Shown in pieces: positions 47,392 to 59,529 of a stretch of DNA of 64,000 nt. Source of the DNA: Tillus elongatus (Eukaryota; Arthropoda; Insecta; Coleoptera; Cleridae); assembly GCA_964006375.1 (NCBI GenBank), contig OZ023263.1, forward strand, positions 133,714,454 through 133,778,453, written 5' to 3'. Position 1 is the first letter of the stretch. The number at the start of each line of letters is the position of its first letter. The notes beneath the pieces were generated by a model. The model worked only from the letters and a program-made list of their open reading frames with translations. It was not told the origin of the DNA and made no database searches. The position numbers and the translations under genes were made by a program.

Positions 47392-48580
47392 AAGTAAGGG
47401 CAACCATGTTTGGTACGCGTATTTGTATTATTATTAGTGAACTCGGTACTAAAATTTAGGTCCCTAGCTCTAAAGACAAAGAAGTTATGGCAGTTAAAGC
47501 AACAAATTTTGGAGTTTTCCTCAGAAAGTCAAACTTGCAATTTTAAACGTCAAAATTGGCAATGTTTAAAGAATATGAAACAAATACCGTTTGTGAAAAG
47601 AAAATGTTGCAAGAAAAGTGTGAATATTTATTTGTAGGTTTAGTGAAGTTTATGGTTTAACGGTCTATATTTTTTTAGCCAATTATCGTAGAACAAATTT
47701 GTTAATGCTTTTTTGCATTTTTTATCGAAATATGATGCGTTTATAAAAAAACTGGACGCAGTAAGTGCGTTTTGGTAGCGAATTTTCGGTAAATTTGCAG
47801 ATTAGCTCCCGAACGCTTTTCAAAAAACTGTTTTCAGAAACCTGCCTAGGGCCCCCTGGATCCACAAAACCCAAGAAAAATTTCTTGTTCACACCCCCCA
47901 AGGAAGTTACGGGACCAGGAGTGTGAATAGGGGTGCTGGGCGAGGTGGGTAGTAAAAAGGAAATATGAGCAGAAAATGCGAATAAAACGGGCTTGAAAGT
48001 TGTATTTTTCACATCTTGAAGCCATATCCCCCTTAAACACTGCCTACGATGCGTTTGTAAGAAAAAAAAACTGGACGCAGTAAGTGCGTTTTGGTAGCGA
48101 ATTTTCGGTAAATTTGCAGTTTAGCTCCCGAACGCTTAAAAAAATTGTTTTCAGAAAGCTGCCTAGGCCCCCACCCCCCTGGATCCACAAATCCCAACGA
48201 AAATTTCTTGTTCACACTCCCCAAAGAAGTTACGGGACCAGAAGTGAGTAGGGGTGTATATTTTTTTTAGCTAATTTTCGTAGAACAAATTCGTTAATGC
48301 ATTTTTGCATTTTTTATCGAAATATGATGCGTTTGTAAGAAAAATATCTAGGCGCAGTAAGTGCGTTTTGGTAGCGAATTTTCGGTAAATTTGCAGTTTA
48401 GCTCCCCGAACGTTTTTCAAAAAACTGTTTTCAGAAACATGACCCCCCTACCCCCTACCCCTCCAATGGATCCACAAACCCCAAGAACAATTTCTTGCTC
48501 ATACCCCCCTCTATGCCTAAAGAATGGATTGCCTAAATATACAATTTCGGATGTGTTTACCATGGACAGGTAACAAAATC
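47392..48580 (+). repeat. R1-related tandem units (about 319 and 278 bp)
   Basis: After the TA array, GTAAGGGCAACCATGTTTGG matches R1 sequence at 49335. Then units anchored at CTGGACGCAGTAAGTGCG start at 47752, 48071 and 48349 (mutated). They share TTTTGGTAGCGAATTTTCGG and GTTACGGGACCAG; the first also resembles 17820-18000. Confidence 0.8.
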
Positions 48581-48654
48581 AAGCATGCAAGATAGTTACA
48601 ATTATAATTCTCACCACTATACCGTAATCATCATCTATCTTTTTCATTAAATTT

Positions 48655-48890
48655 TAAAGTTATATAATATTATAAGGACATATCAAGCACATTCTGAGCG
48701 AATATTCGGTATAATAATCTATTCAAATATTCTCAGTATATTGATGAAGAATTTTCTTAGGATGTGATTGAATGAATGTACTCAGAATATTCAAGATTGA
48801 AGTTTGTAATTCCATAAATGTTATTAGAACATTCCGAAACAAATATTCTGAAAAAATAATGTTCTCACATTGTGAGAATATCTAGTGCTG
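48655..48890. repeat. Second GAANNTTC palindrome cluster
   Basis: Words such as GAATATTCGG, AATATTCTCAG, GAACATTCCGAA and AATATTCTGAA recur, ending TGTGAGAATATCTAGTGCTG. Compare 41055-41335. Confidence 0.55.
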
Positions 48891-48897
48891 TATGGGA

Positions 48898-49560
<663 letters not shown>

Positions 49561-49982
49561 GAATAATGTTTTACAAAGCCTGAGCTCTTAGTTTCAATCG
49601 TCATTGTCCTTCATTTTACTAAAATATTCCCAGAAAATTCATTTCAAATAGACCCTTTCTCTGATACTTGCAGTAGTGTTGGCTATAGAGTTTATCGTTT
49701 AATGGTCAATATCATTTTTGTCGAATTATCGTAAAAAATCATTAAAGCGCAATATTTCCGTTATTATGCAAGTTACGAAAAAAAGTTGTATACATTAATT
49801 GTAGGGTGTCTTAAGCTACATCTTAAAAAATATTTCCACAATTACAGGGTGGCCCATAAGTCGTTGGTGATTCAAATTTTCTTTTTTTTTTAGTGAATTT
49901 TTTTAATCGAACGCGCCCTATGTTATTGCATTTTTGTATTTTCCATCGAAATATAATACATCTTTGTAAGAAAAGAAATTTG

Positions 49983-50292
49983 GGATGCAGCAAGTGCGTT
50001 ATGGTAGCGAATTTTCATTAAATGCTTCAAATTTTGAATCAATTTGCTATTAACCTATAAGGTTGACCAGAAAACCAGTTTTGTCGGGAACAATTTAAGT
50101 TTACTTTCGGAAATTTTTGTACATTTTCAAACAATAAAGTTGTTTTGATGACACATGGTACATTGTTTTTACTATATAGGTTATACTGGTAACTAAATTT
50201 GATGCCTGCTTTCTTTAAAAAACACACATATTTGCTATTTAAAAATATTTTTATGAAAATTCACTGCCATAACGCACTTGCTGCGTCCAGAG
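49983..50292. mobile_element. R1-end MITE, about 310 bp
   Basis: The left end GGATGCAGCAAGTGCGTTAT and the right end ATAACGCACTTGCTGCGTCC are inverted repeats that extend about 35 bp inward (to GAATTTTCAT / ATGAAAATTC). The interior has no coding content. The same end motif occurs at 9320, 9670, 17535, 47752 and 48071. Confidence 0.8.
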
Positions 50293-50299
50293 GTTTTTA

Positions 50300-51000
50300 T
50301 TTATCAAAATAGCTACTTACATTTTTGAGTAGAGACACTCCAGTAATGTCTTGGAAGTAGAACTGCATAGAATATTTTTCTTCCAAAGAAGTCGATCTAT
50401 CAAATCAAAGAAATCTAAAATATTATCATTTTTCAGAAAGTAAATAAGTCAGCGTCCATATTGCTTGCAAACGACATAAAACTAGTTCAAAAGTACTTCC
50501 CATGGCGCGCAGTAACAAATTTTTAACAAAGCAGCAAGTTGGTGGGTATGTGACCCGTATAGCATCAGGCAGGAGGTGAAATTGCCTACTGGCTAAGCAT
50601 TTTGCTATTACAATATAAGAATAATCAAATCCCAAATTTAAAAATAAGAAATCATTCAATAACAAAGATTTGAAACAAATAGTGGCCAAAAATAGCATTA
50701 ACTAAATAAATTTCAAATTATAAGATCCATATAAAAAGTAAAATATAATTTGTGATTTTTTGATATATATATAATTAGAATAAAGTCAGATTTGTTATTG
50801 TATTAAAATGTTTGTTTAATTATCTCTTTATCAGTATATTTGTGGCTATATTCAATAAAAGGAATCAAAGCTTTAGAAGCTTTAGTCTCAAAACATAATT
50901 AAAAAAAAGAGGTTTACGACTTCGACTTCAATAGTTACCCTGAGGTTAAGAGAGCCGATGCATTAAACATAAGACAATCAAGGTAAGAGAAAGTTTACTG
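50300..51000. other. No gene seen
   Basis: AT-rich. Confidence 0.5.
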
Positions 51001-51822
51001 ATACATATATATGTACATTTGGGGGGTGTGGTCCCTTAGCCTGGTCATGCGATGGTCGTTCTCTCGACTGATCTACGCGTGACTTAGCTACTGGACTCCT
51101 AGAGGCTGGCTCCACGTACCACCCCTGGAGCGACTGTCGGCAATGGGAATAACGCCCAGGGCTGATGGTCTACTAAAGTCTCAATCCTTCTCACACACGC
51201 CTCACACACGCATACGAGCGCAGACACGACACACATAGATCGGGTTGGGGGCTTCTCGGGCTTCGGCGTGGACTCCGGTGGAGCGCCTAATGTGTCCCCA
51301 CTCCTGCGATGGGGGGGAGGATGCCGCGACCACGGCCGCTGGGACGGGCCCTGGCCCCTCGGGAACGTCAGTTCCGGCGGGTAGGAGGGATCTGCAGGTA
51401 GTCATCACCTCCAACCGGGGGATGGCGTAGTCCTGGCGGAAGAGGCGGTGCCAATAAGGAGGAGTCTGGTGGTGGGGATGTTGGACGCCATGTCAGTATC
51501 CGACAGGGAATTGCAGCTCCGCTTCCGTAACTCGGGGATAGTTGATCCAGGGTGGTTCTTGGGTTCTTGGTGACCGCCGAGGATGACGAGTCCCTGAGTT
51601 GGCTTCTCAACGGCTGGTCCGAGGCGGCGGTGGGGAAGATTGCCTTCAGCGCCTTAAGGGCAGGGGGCGCCCCATGGCCGGTCCGGATCGGCTTTTGACT
51701 CAGAAGTCAAAAGGTGGACCTAGAGGGTTTTGTCAGGATGCTTGCGCTCCAGAACCGCTCGCTCAATGTTGGGCAATGGTAGTACTTGGAGACGGCAGGA
51801 GGACCTGGGGCTTGGCGTCTGG
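51001..51822. other. GC-rich block of unknown nature
   Basis: It stands out in base composition from both sides and has frames open in several phases (for example the plus frame 51599-51847, Gly/Arg-rich). It may be the 5' region of a LINE, since such blocks precede LINE ORFs in insects, but no RT, EN or zinc knuckle is visible. It ends exactly where the family-2 left TIR is proposed to start. Confidence 0.4.
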
Positions 51823-52165
51823 AGTAGGTATAGATGAGGAATTCTAACTCCGCCACCCGCCACCGGGCGGAGTGGCGGAACTGACCGGACCCGACCACCC
51901 CCGAGCTAACCCGAGCACAGGGTGGCGGAGCCACTGACCAGACCCGAATATCTCCGCCACCTGACGTCGTATTTAACCCGAACAAGTAGCGAACTAACCT
52001 GAGATGACGTAATCAAATTCAAAAGCCAACTAACCTGTATTAGGCAAACGAGGAACATGGCGGCTAGCGCATGCGTACAAGCAATTTTTTATTTGTTGGT
52101 TAAAGTCCTACATGTTTGGTGTCATATCACTCGTCTAGGTGAGCAGAATCCAAATTTAACATATG
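51823..52165 (+). repeat. Left terminal inverted repeat of copy B, diverged
   Basis: Starts AGTAGGTATAGATG. Its GC-rich part has lost alignment with the right TIR, but it keeps TGACGTAATC, ATGGCGGCTAGCGCATGCG and the inner homologous block at 52098-52165. Confidence 0.5.
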
Positions 52166-52500
52166 TACATGTGTGCAATAAAATATTTATATTCTTACGT
52201 CTTATTGAAATCGGTTCGATTTAAAGAATCTGTTGAAAGTAGAGCTGGCAACAAGGTATACATCTAGTGGTAGCCGCGATATCGCTTCCAACTATGGTTA
52301 TATTTAGCATTTCCCGAAATTAACCTTGTTAGCCAACATATTTTCCTCGCAGCTGTTGAAATAACCTTGTGAGCAATTCATATTTCCTGTTTGTGGTTTT
52401 ATTTCCGTTGAATGACCTTAAAGTCATATGAAATAGATAAAACTCCAGAATTTTTTGTATAAAAGGTTGAGAATTTCAAACAAATATTTATTTGTTAACT

Positions 52501-52826
52501 ATGGCGTATAACTACGAGCAGTGGTATGGACGTAAAATAGAATAAGCGATGAAGTGTGTGAATTAAAACAGTTGGTGTTGGAAATACAAAACGAGGCTTT
52601 TACAGATGAAAGTGACTCTGAAGGTGAAGACTATGAGAGTGGTCATATAGTTGAATTATGTGGTATATATTTAGCTGGATACTGCTCCACACAGTTCTTC
52701 GCTCTAGCGCTCATTCGATACCGTCCAGGTACGCATTTAAGCAAACCATTTTTCAAATATTTACCTGGAGAAGCTCAAGATCAATATAAAAGTTATTATG
52801 ATGTAGAAACCATTAGAAATATTTAG
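52501..52826 (+). pseudogene. Hypothetical acidic protein, frameshifted
   Basis: The ATG at 52501 gives 14 codons (MAYNYEQWYGRKIE) to a TAA. An overlapping frame (from 52536, no ATG) continues ISDEVCELKQLVLEIQNEAF, an acidic TDESDSEGEDYES patch, and ends at 52826. A frameshift near 52537 would account for the pair. I do not recognise the family. It is the only plus-strand candidate in copy B. Confidence 0.4.
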
Positions 52827-52829
52827 TTT

Positions 52830-53685
52830 ACACAGAAAGCTGTGATATTGTTTTTAGTGTCTGTATATTTTCGAGTCGATTTCTCACGTCTGTCAGTTTG
52901 TTAATTGCCGTTTTCATTCTCGATCAGGAAGCCGACCTTACGTCAGGTCATTTTGGCCCACTCCGGACCTGTCCTTCGTTTTTAGCGTCTTTGTTTTCCG
53001 TGGTCGATACGTCACTTCTGCCAAGTGTCAAATGTCACTTGTCATTTCCCTGTTTCAGTTTAAGTATCGACCTTGCGCTGAGATGTTCTGCCGGCTTTTG
53101 TTCTCCATCACGTGTTATGCACGTTATATCTCACTTTTTAAATTTTTAAAACAAAAATTCTTTCTTAATTTCCAAGAGTTGTTATTTTCCAATTTGTTGG
53201 CACTTATGATACCAAATAGATCAATCCTATAACAACAGATGAAGCATGTTCCTTGGGCATTCAACTGTATAGTTTTTTAGTCCTGTTTAGCAAGACAAGT
53301 AAGTAAGTTCGCCATCTTGGCGCTTTTTTCATTTTTCATGTTTAAAACAACGGTAAAAACTCGCGTTTGTTTCAATTCCCATTCACTTGATAGGTTTTGT
53401 TTTCTCAGAAAGTTTCTTCTCGGCTGCATGGCTTGCTGATGTTTGTGCTGTCTGCTCTTACTCCTGTTGTTGTCTTCAGCTTAAACTTAAATTTTGGAGA
53501 ATTTTTAAGCTTTTTAATATTAGACATATTGTAATTTTTGAAGATCTAGAGACAGATTATCCTTTTATTGTAGTTTAATTTTTGACCTGTAGTTGTTTTT
53601 CAATTTTATTGCATGTAGTAATTAGTGACCATATACTTGTGTTCTTATAGCTTTTGTAGCTTGACATGTTAACTATTAACCTTTT
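52830..53685. other. No gene seen
   Basis: T-rich on the plus strand; contains TTCGCCATCTTGGCGC near 53309, a short palindrome. It may belong to the Penelope-like relic that follows. Confidence 0.4.
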
Positions 53686-53689
53686 TTGA

Positions 53690-53935
53690 CTTAGTGTTGG
53701 GGTTAGCTGTTGTTAACTCATTTTATCTTATATATTCCTGCGTTGTACCCTCGCAGAAGTAGCCTACCGGAAAACTCAGTTTTTCTGACAAGCCTTTTAT
53801 AAATTATAGATTCCCCTGAGGATGACCTGTTAGGTAAGATCGAAACGCGTCGGGACAAGGAATAAAGTATTTGTTTGGAAAGAAAAAGCCTTTTATTCAT
53901 CACCCAAAGATGTCAACCCCAAACATTTTGACGTT
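53690..53935 (+). mobile_element. Penelope-like element terminal relic with hammerhead-like core
   Basis: The segment CCCTGAGGATGACC (53815 on) followed by GATCGAAACGCGTCGGG (to about 53854) is a hallmark of Penelope-like LTR-like ends. CTGAGGA and GAAAC fit the conserved halves of a hammerhead ribozyme, with ACCTGTTAGGT able to form the hairpin between them. It interrupts the PolB-like frame at about 53935. Confidence 0.5.
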
Positions 53936-54320
53936 TAGGAACAGTATATTTTCAAAGTTAGTTGAAACTGTAACATTTTTAGTTTTAGTATTGAAGGACT
54001 TAATTTCTTTTCTATTTTGGCTTTGGAGCATATACAAACCAAACAATTCCAAGTTCATTTTAATTTGGTTATGTTTAGCTAAAGAAGCTTCAATTAGATA
54101 AAACACTTTATGTTTCACAGTATCCAAGGCAAGTCTTATGTCATTACCATCTATGCTAATACGATAGGTGGCTACTCTATTTTTTAGAAGCTTGAGCTAG
54201 CATATGCACTTGTTCAACTTACCATGGCTCACATACTTTTGCCTTGTGAGCTTCACTACGTAAATGTCCAGAAAATTGATTTTCTTTCACTTGTAACGAG
54301 CATGACTCACAATATCTCAT
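53936..54320 (-). pseudogene. PolB-type protein, N-terminal zinc-finger fragment
   Basis: The ATG at 54320 starts MRYCESCSLQVKENQFSGH, a C2H2-type finger (CESC...GHLRSEAHK). The frame stops after VCEPW, and related sequence continues in other frames: VATYRISIDGNDIRLAL (about 54185-54130), IEASLAKHNQIKMNLELFGLY and IKSFNTKTKNVTVST (to about 53960). I recall this order from the N-termini of large insect proteins that end in a protein-primed DNA polymerase B domain. The catalytic part is absent; a Penelope-like relic replaces it. It is the only polymerase-linked sequence in the window. Confidence 0.6.
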
Positions 54321-54376
54321 CTTAACTACAGATGCTTAACTAATGAATAAAACACATGTGTTTAATTTATATAGAT

Positions 54377-54709
54377 TGTGGCGGTGGTTCCGACCGCAGT
54401 GTTTCCGTCAACACTACTCTGTGTTTCTCTTGACAGCTAAACGTTGCGTTACGTTATTCGACAGCAAGCTGTCAAGAACTACTATATAAGAGACACCAGG
54501 GATCTCTCTCTCTCTCTCCTCGCTACCAACCGATACAGTGAAGATACGTCTCTCCACGCTCGGTCAGTTATCTGTTATGTACTGTTGGATTGTTTTATAT
54601 AGTTTATTCAGTTAGTGAAATAATAAAGTATATTAAATGTTTACGTATGGATTTAATATCAACAAGTGCAATTAACATCCATATTGGTGACCCCGACTAA
54701 CATCCATAT
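54377..54709 (+). mobile_element. Collapsed LTR retrotransposon: one LTR, PBS and 12 bp of the other LTR
   Basis: The LTR (54377-54684, 308 bp) begins TGTGGCGGTGG and has TATA (CTATATAAGAG, about 54481), a TCAGTT initiator (about 54563) and AATAAAG. The PBS TGGTGACCCCGAC (54685-54697) fits the 3' end of tRNA-Trp, as in CsRn1-type gypsies. Directly after it comes TAACATCCATAT, identical to the LTR's last 12 bp, and AGAT, repeated before the LTR (54373-54376), gives a 4-bp duplication. The whole interior is deleted. Confidence 0.8.
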
Positions 54710-54716
54710 AGATATA

Positions 54717-55142
54717 TTAACAAACATGTTTACGATACATATCCTTAAGTGTTGTACTATATTTAGCACAAAAGTAAATTAACATAAATATAGTTAGGCA
54801 CATAAGAACACCAGTTGATATAAACATGGAAATATAATTTGAGGTAAACAGGTAAGAATCATTTAATACAAGAGTTCTCCAATCAGATGTCTCACCACGT
54901 GTACCATTATCAAACAGAAACATAAGTTTGTAATACACCATTTCAGACTTGCTTTTTGAAAAGTTATGCATTGAAAGTTGAATACGTTCATCATTGTGTA
55001 GATGTGTTGTTGGAAGACCAGACCATTTCGTACACTCATCGAAACAGATTCTTACTTCTTTCACATTTGGTGGTTTGTATATATAAAAAACATTTTGACA
55101 TAGTGCTGTTAGGATGATGAAACTTGCTTTAAGATGACTCAT
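54717..55142 (-). CDS. Type I membrane protein (virus-envelope-like), 141 aa
   Basis: The ATG at 55142 overlaps the end of the upstream gene by 14 nt. Residues 1-20 (MSHLKASFIILTALCQNVF) look like a signal peptide. The ectodomain has Cys pairs and sequons (NFS, NGT, NDS). A membrane segment at about residues 104-128 (ISTGVLMCLTIFMLIYFC) is followed by a short basic tail. The frame is intact to 54717. In a Polinton-like element this could be a virion membrane protein, but there is no fusion peptide or known envelope motif. Function is not known. Confidence 0.6.
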   Translation of the reverse strand: MSHLKASFIILTALCQNVFYIYKPPNVKEVRICFDECTKWSGLPTTHLHNDERIQLSMHNFSKSKSEMVYYKLMFLFDNGTRGETSDWRTLVLNDSYLFTSNYISMFISTGVLMCLTIFMLIYFCAKYSTTLKDMYRKHVC

Positions 55143-55867
55143 TGTATATCGTGTGTATTTCTTTGAAACGATCAAGTACTTGCTTCTCTGTAAAGTGTAA
55201 GCACTCTAACATACTAACTCGGAATGGTGATTCATAGTCTTTTAACATGGTTTTTATAAGCTTTATCACATCCTCATCACGTGGTAGCTCCTTCTTATTA
55301 ACACACTTGAGAACATCAGCAACACAATAGAGGAAATCACTAAGTCGAATATCAAAGTTCAAAGCGGTTAGAAACTTCAGCTTTTCGTGATGATTTCGAC
55401 CAAATCTAGTAGCCGTTGAACTGCATCTTCGGTTAAATAAAAAGTAATAGAATCATCTGAGATTGATATACCTTTACTGTCTAATACTTTAATAGGTTTG
55501 ATGGTACATATTCCAATATTTTCAGGTTCGATCTTATTAGCTTTGGTAAAGTACTCTTCAGCTGTGTTTTTCAATGTTGAAATAAAATACTCCCATTCCC
55601 ATGAGCCAGATGAGATTGTTATATTTGTATTTGGTGGATATAAAAGCTTGTATTTATAATTTGAATTATTGGAATCCATCCGGCCGCTTTTGATATACCA
55701 ATTGCAACACTTAGAGCTGGAGTAATGGCATACCTTGTTTCCAGTAGCATTCTACTTTCTTGCTTAATATCACTAATATTCTGACGTAGAGCTGCATTAA
55801 TTTGACCCCAATAACAATCACAAACATTGTTATTAATAGGTTCGTCGTTAACATCCATACCATACAT
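55129..55867 (-). pseudogene. Family-2 conserved protein (about 247 aa), two frameshifts
   Basis: The ATG at 55867 (MYGMDVNDEP) matches the intact gene at 1-502. Compared with that copy there are two extra bases near 55640 (AAGCTTTTATAT against AAGCCTATAT) and one missing base near 55386 (CGTGATG against CGTTGATG), each changing frame. The C-terminal third (LNFDIRLSDFLYCVADVL, LPRDEDVIKLIKTMLKDYE) lies beyond the part visible in copy A. It overlaps the membrane-protein start at ATGAGTCATCTTAA, a tight compact arrangement typical of viral genes. Confidence 0.75.
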
Positions 55868-56399
55868 GTTGAACAGAACAAATACACTAATATATAACTA
55901 CTGGGAGCAGACTACAGACAACGACTGATGTGCTTGCTTGCCACCTAATGTTTATATATACTTATACCTCCCACTTTTCACTTGTTATTGAAACTCATTT
56001 AACCGTCATCGTTGTTGTTTGCATTTTGTAGGTCACATACATTTGTAGTAGGTCACATACATTTGTAGGAGGCCGCCAACATTTTTAGAGGGTCAAGTAC
56101 ATTTGTATTTGAAAACACATTATTCATTTCCTGTTACATGACTCATTTCCTGTTATATATTGTAGTCGAGATCATAGTTTGCAGGTTTTAGCATGTCTGG
56201 TCTTAACATTCTTAGGATTTTTAGCTGTTGCCATGCTTGATCTTAACATTCTTAGAATTTTTGCAGTTGTTACCATGTTATGAATTTAGCATGCTTGATC
56301 TTAACATTCTTAGGATTTTTAGCTGTTGCCATATCTGGTCTTAACATTCTTAGAATTTTTGTTTGCTGTTATGTCTGGCATGCCTGGCATTTTTAAAAT

Positions 56400-56857
56400 C
56401 TGCTCCCCAAGCCGAGTAAAATGACTCCAAACACCTAAGGTTTAGGCTAAAACTCCAAATATTGGAACTGCGCATGCGCAAATACCAAATTTGAATTCTG
56501 CTTACTGCGCCGACTAAAATGACACCTCACACTAAGGGCTTTAACCAAGAATTAAAAGTTGAGTTTGCGCTTGCGTCAACCGCCGTATTTGTTGCGTCAC
56601 TTTTTGTAAAAATCAAAATGGCGGAGCTTCTTGCTTTGATTAGTGGCGCCACCTACCGGCTAAAGTTTGAAATTTCTCGGGTTTTTCATTTCCGGTCGGC
56701 CATCTTGGCCGCGATCTTGGATTATGTCATCTCATTGTGTAGATTACGTCATCCTCAATACAACCGCCATATTTGTTACGTCACACGCATGCTCAGTAGC
56801 GGGAGGTGGGAGGTGGAAGCTGGGAGGTGGTCCCAGAACATACCATCTATACCTACT
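56400..56857 (-). repeat. Right terminal inverted repeat of copy B
   Basis: It matches 1080-1539. It keeps TGCGCATGCGC (about 56470), a CCATCTTGG motif (about 56700) and CGTCA motifs. It ends TATACCTACT followed by GCCA, as in copy A. Confidence 0.75.
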
Positions 56858-56861
56858 GCCA

Positions 56862-59298
56862 AGAAGACTAACGTTACCGCCACCATCCAATAGGGGAGGG
56901 ATTTGTTTACCCGCAATTGTGACAGGTACCTAAGGGTGGTAGGCAAATGTAATAAAAGGGGCTGTGCAGAGACCCTAGCGACGTCAGGCCGTAACGAAGT
57001 TTTAGAAGAGGATAAGCAAGTTTGCATGAATGTTTACAGACGGTCAATCCACCTAAGCCATTCAGATGACGTTGTGGAGAAATTTACTTTGTAGCCTTTA
57101 CGGGAATTCCTGGAGTTTACTTTCCTTTTTCGTTGTCAACTTGGCCTTGGCCTTGTGAAGTCCCTGGAGTTGGTGTAGGAGGCTCAGGCCGAACGGAGTT
57201 TTTTTAACATAGAGGACATTTACGACTTGTATTGCTTTTCCAACCACAGGAATGGCAGAACAGTGTCTGCTAAATACTTCAGCAATTTTTTATATAGTAT
57301 TTGTCCGCATATATATGTCGATATATGTATTCTGTTTTTGTTGTTTCTTGCACATAATACATCAAACAATGCAGGTTCCTGGTTCTGAAACGATTTTGTA
57401 GTATAAATTAATGAGTAAGCTATAATATGCTTTTATTTCTATTTAATTAACGTTCTTTTTAATTTTACCCGTGCCCTTCAACACTCTAGGATCTACTTTT
57501 CTTTTTCTGACCAATAGTAGCAATATTTACGTCTCTTAGTAAATATAATTTATAGTTTATATTTAAATACAACCTATATATATATTGACTTTAATTATTT
57601 AATTTTATTTTCACAATGAATGAATTTCTTTTTCAAATATTATATCCTTTACTATCGACTTTACTAATAGCATTTAAATTATTAAAATAATTAAATAATA
57701 GGAGTCAAAAATGTGTCATGTCAGCGAACCTACAGGTTGTCACAAAGTGTTTGGTCATGTTTCCGTCTTTGATTGTTTTATTGTGAAGCATCAGCCTTCA
57801 CTGGCGCCCCCTATCTGTTCCCTCTATGTCAGGAGTGTGTGATTTTTAATTATTGTGGATAATATTTTATCTCAGGCTAGATTTTTTGCGTATAAGAATT
57901 TTATTAAATATTGAAAACAGGAATCCTTTGGACAAGAAAGCCGACAAACTTTGCTGGTCAACTAAATGAAAGTCACACATTCACAGCAGCAGAGTACTCG
58001 TATACTTGGTTTTCTTGGAGTGCACAGGGGTGTTGATCGGCACTGTATATTTTCATTGACTAATGAAAGTAACAAATCTCATCGACTGACAACATAATGC
58101 GATCATTGAGTATATAATATAATCATGCACTAACGAACGTTATAATAATATGGACATAGGTTGTAAAACGTTACACATCCCGATGGCCCGGAGGAAAATT
58201 TGGAACAAATTTTTTCAACACACACAAGAAAATAAAGCTGAGGTTGAAATGTAGATGGTAGAAGGCTTTATCTCAACAAGAGTATGACCAGTTTGTCAGA
58301 AAGCTAAGACAATAAGATGCAATGTGAAGCAAAGAAAAAAAAACGCTGCTCGAAAGTAAACCAAAAGGCGAAAGACAGGCTTCAGACATAATTATTCTGT
58401 AAGTTACTGAAAGTTACAAGTTACCAATATGGTTATTGCATTACTAAAAGAACATAGCTGGACCAAGTGGTTTAGATTAATTAAACTTAATCCTTCTTAA
58501 GAGTTAACAACGAAATTTGAACTCGGCAACACTGCTTCCCAAATGGAAGTGTAAGAATTATTAAAATTGTTGAGCTTAAAATTATTTAAAAACTGGAAAT
58601 TATTAAAACGCTACCAGTATGAATAGTGAGCCAGGAAAATGTAACAATGAACTCTGAAGGATAATCATAACTAGAAATTATTTTCTGTTGAGATTGCTAA
58701 ATACAACATTTTAAAACCATTTTAGAAAAAAAACATGATAAAAACCAAGCGAAGAGTCGGCAAGCACGTTTGGTAAGCTTCAGTGGCAACAACTGATCAC
58801 GACAACCAAGAGATTTACACTACTCGTCCTGGACAGTGAATACACCGCCGAATTTTCAACACAGGTACACCAAAAAATTTTGAAAAAATTAAAATTGAAT
58901 CTAATTTGTAATAATAGACAAATTTAATTTAAATTTAATTAACAATGGAAAACGTTTTAGCGAAAATCTGTACTAATAAGACTGAAATTTAATTAATAAT
59001 AAAAATAAATGAAACTTAAATTTAAAAATACATTGGTGTAGGGTCACTTTGCTGCGTACGATCGCATTTATTCTACGTAATAGCGAGTATTTATATTGAC
59101 TTCTTAAATACAAAGAAAAACGAAAGGGGGTCTTTAAGTCGAGAAACAAAACGTAAAGCTCAGTATCTGTATAGACCGGCTGAGTTATTGACAATAATTT
59201 ATTATTCTGCCAGGCAAATCAGGAATCTTTAGCTGGTCAAACGGAAAGTGAAAATGAAGGGCTGTAAATTAAAGGTGCCGCATGATTCAATGAAGTTT
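56862..59298. other. No gene seen
   Basis: AT-rich for the most part. The plus frame 56903-57094 is open but without recognisable features. Confidence 0.5.
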
Positions 59299-59299
59299 T

Positions 59300-59515
59300 G
59301 TTCTTAATCGACCTAGATATATAATAATACTTTCTAAGGCATCAAGCATAGTTTGATGTTTACATTTTTGACAAGTTTCAAATTTTCTTTGTCAATGTGG
59401 TGATTATTATCCCATACATGTTGTGCCACACATGATTTATCCACCATACCACATCGTAAATGTGCGAGATGTTCACGAAGTCTGGTGGCTATGTTTCTCT
59501 TGGTATTTAAGATTT
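59300..59515 (-). pseudogene. Penelope-like GIY-YIG endonuclease fragment
   Basis: The minus strand reads TKRNIATRLREHLAHLRCG then VDKSCVAQHVWDNNHHID. This matches the later part of the GIY-YIG domain of Penelope-like elements (R...R..EH and KS.xAQH). A frame change near 59325 precedes a LESIIIY-like end. The RT part is not present nearby. Its edge touches the decayed Polinton-like copy at about 59520. Confidence 0.75.
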
Positions 59516-59529
59516 TTTCACATAGATCA

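Larger units (their letters stand above)
51823..56857. mobile_element. Polinton-type family-2 element, copy B (about 5 kb, decayed)
   Basis: The right end matches copy A (1-1539). The left end starts with the same AGTAGGTATAGATG as the inverted right end, and later shares GGTTAAAG, GGTGTCAT and GAGCAGAATxCAAATTT blocks (52098-52165 against inverted 56475-56545). No matching 6-bp duplication is found (GTCTGG left, GCCAAG right), so ends or flanks have changed. Contents: hypothetical gene (+), Penelope-like relic, PolB N-terminal piece (-), collapsed LTR element, membrane protein (-), 247-aa gene (-). Confidence 0.6.

Noticed and set aside
52501..52826. piggyBac-type transposase N-terminus (acidic DESDSE patch)
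   Set aside because: Only a short acidic stretch is similar; no catalytic domain follows.
51823..56863. 6-bp target duplication for copy B
   Set aside because: GTCTGG on the left and GCCAAG on the right do not match; only the TIR relation supports the boundaries.
56519..57094. Frames over the right TIR and beyond
   Set aside because: GC-rich terminal repeat; frames are not conserved in copy A.
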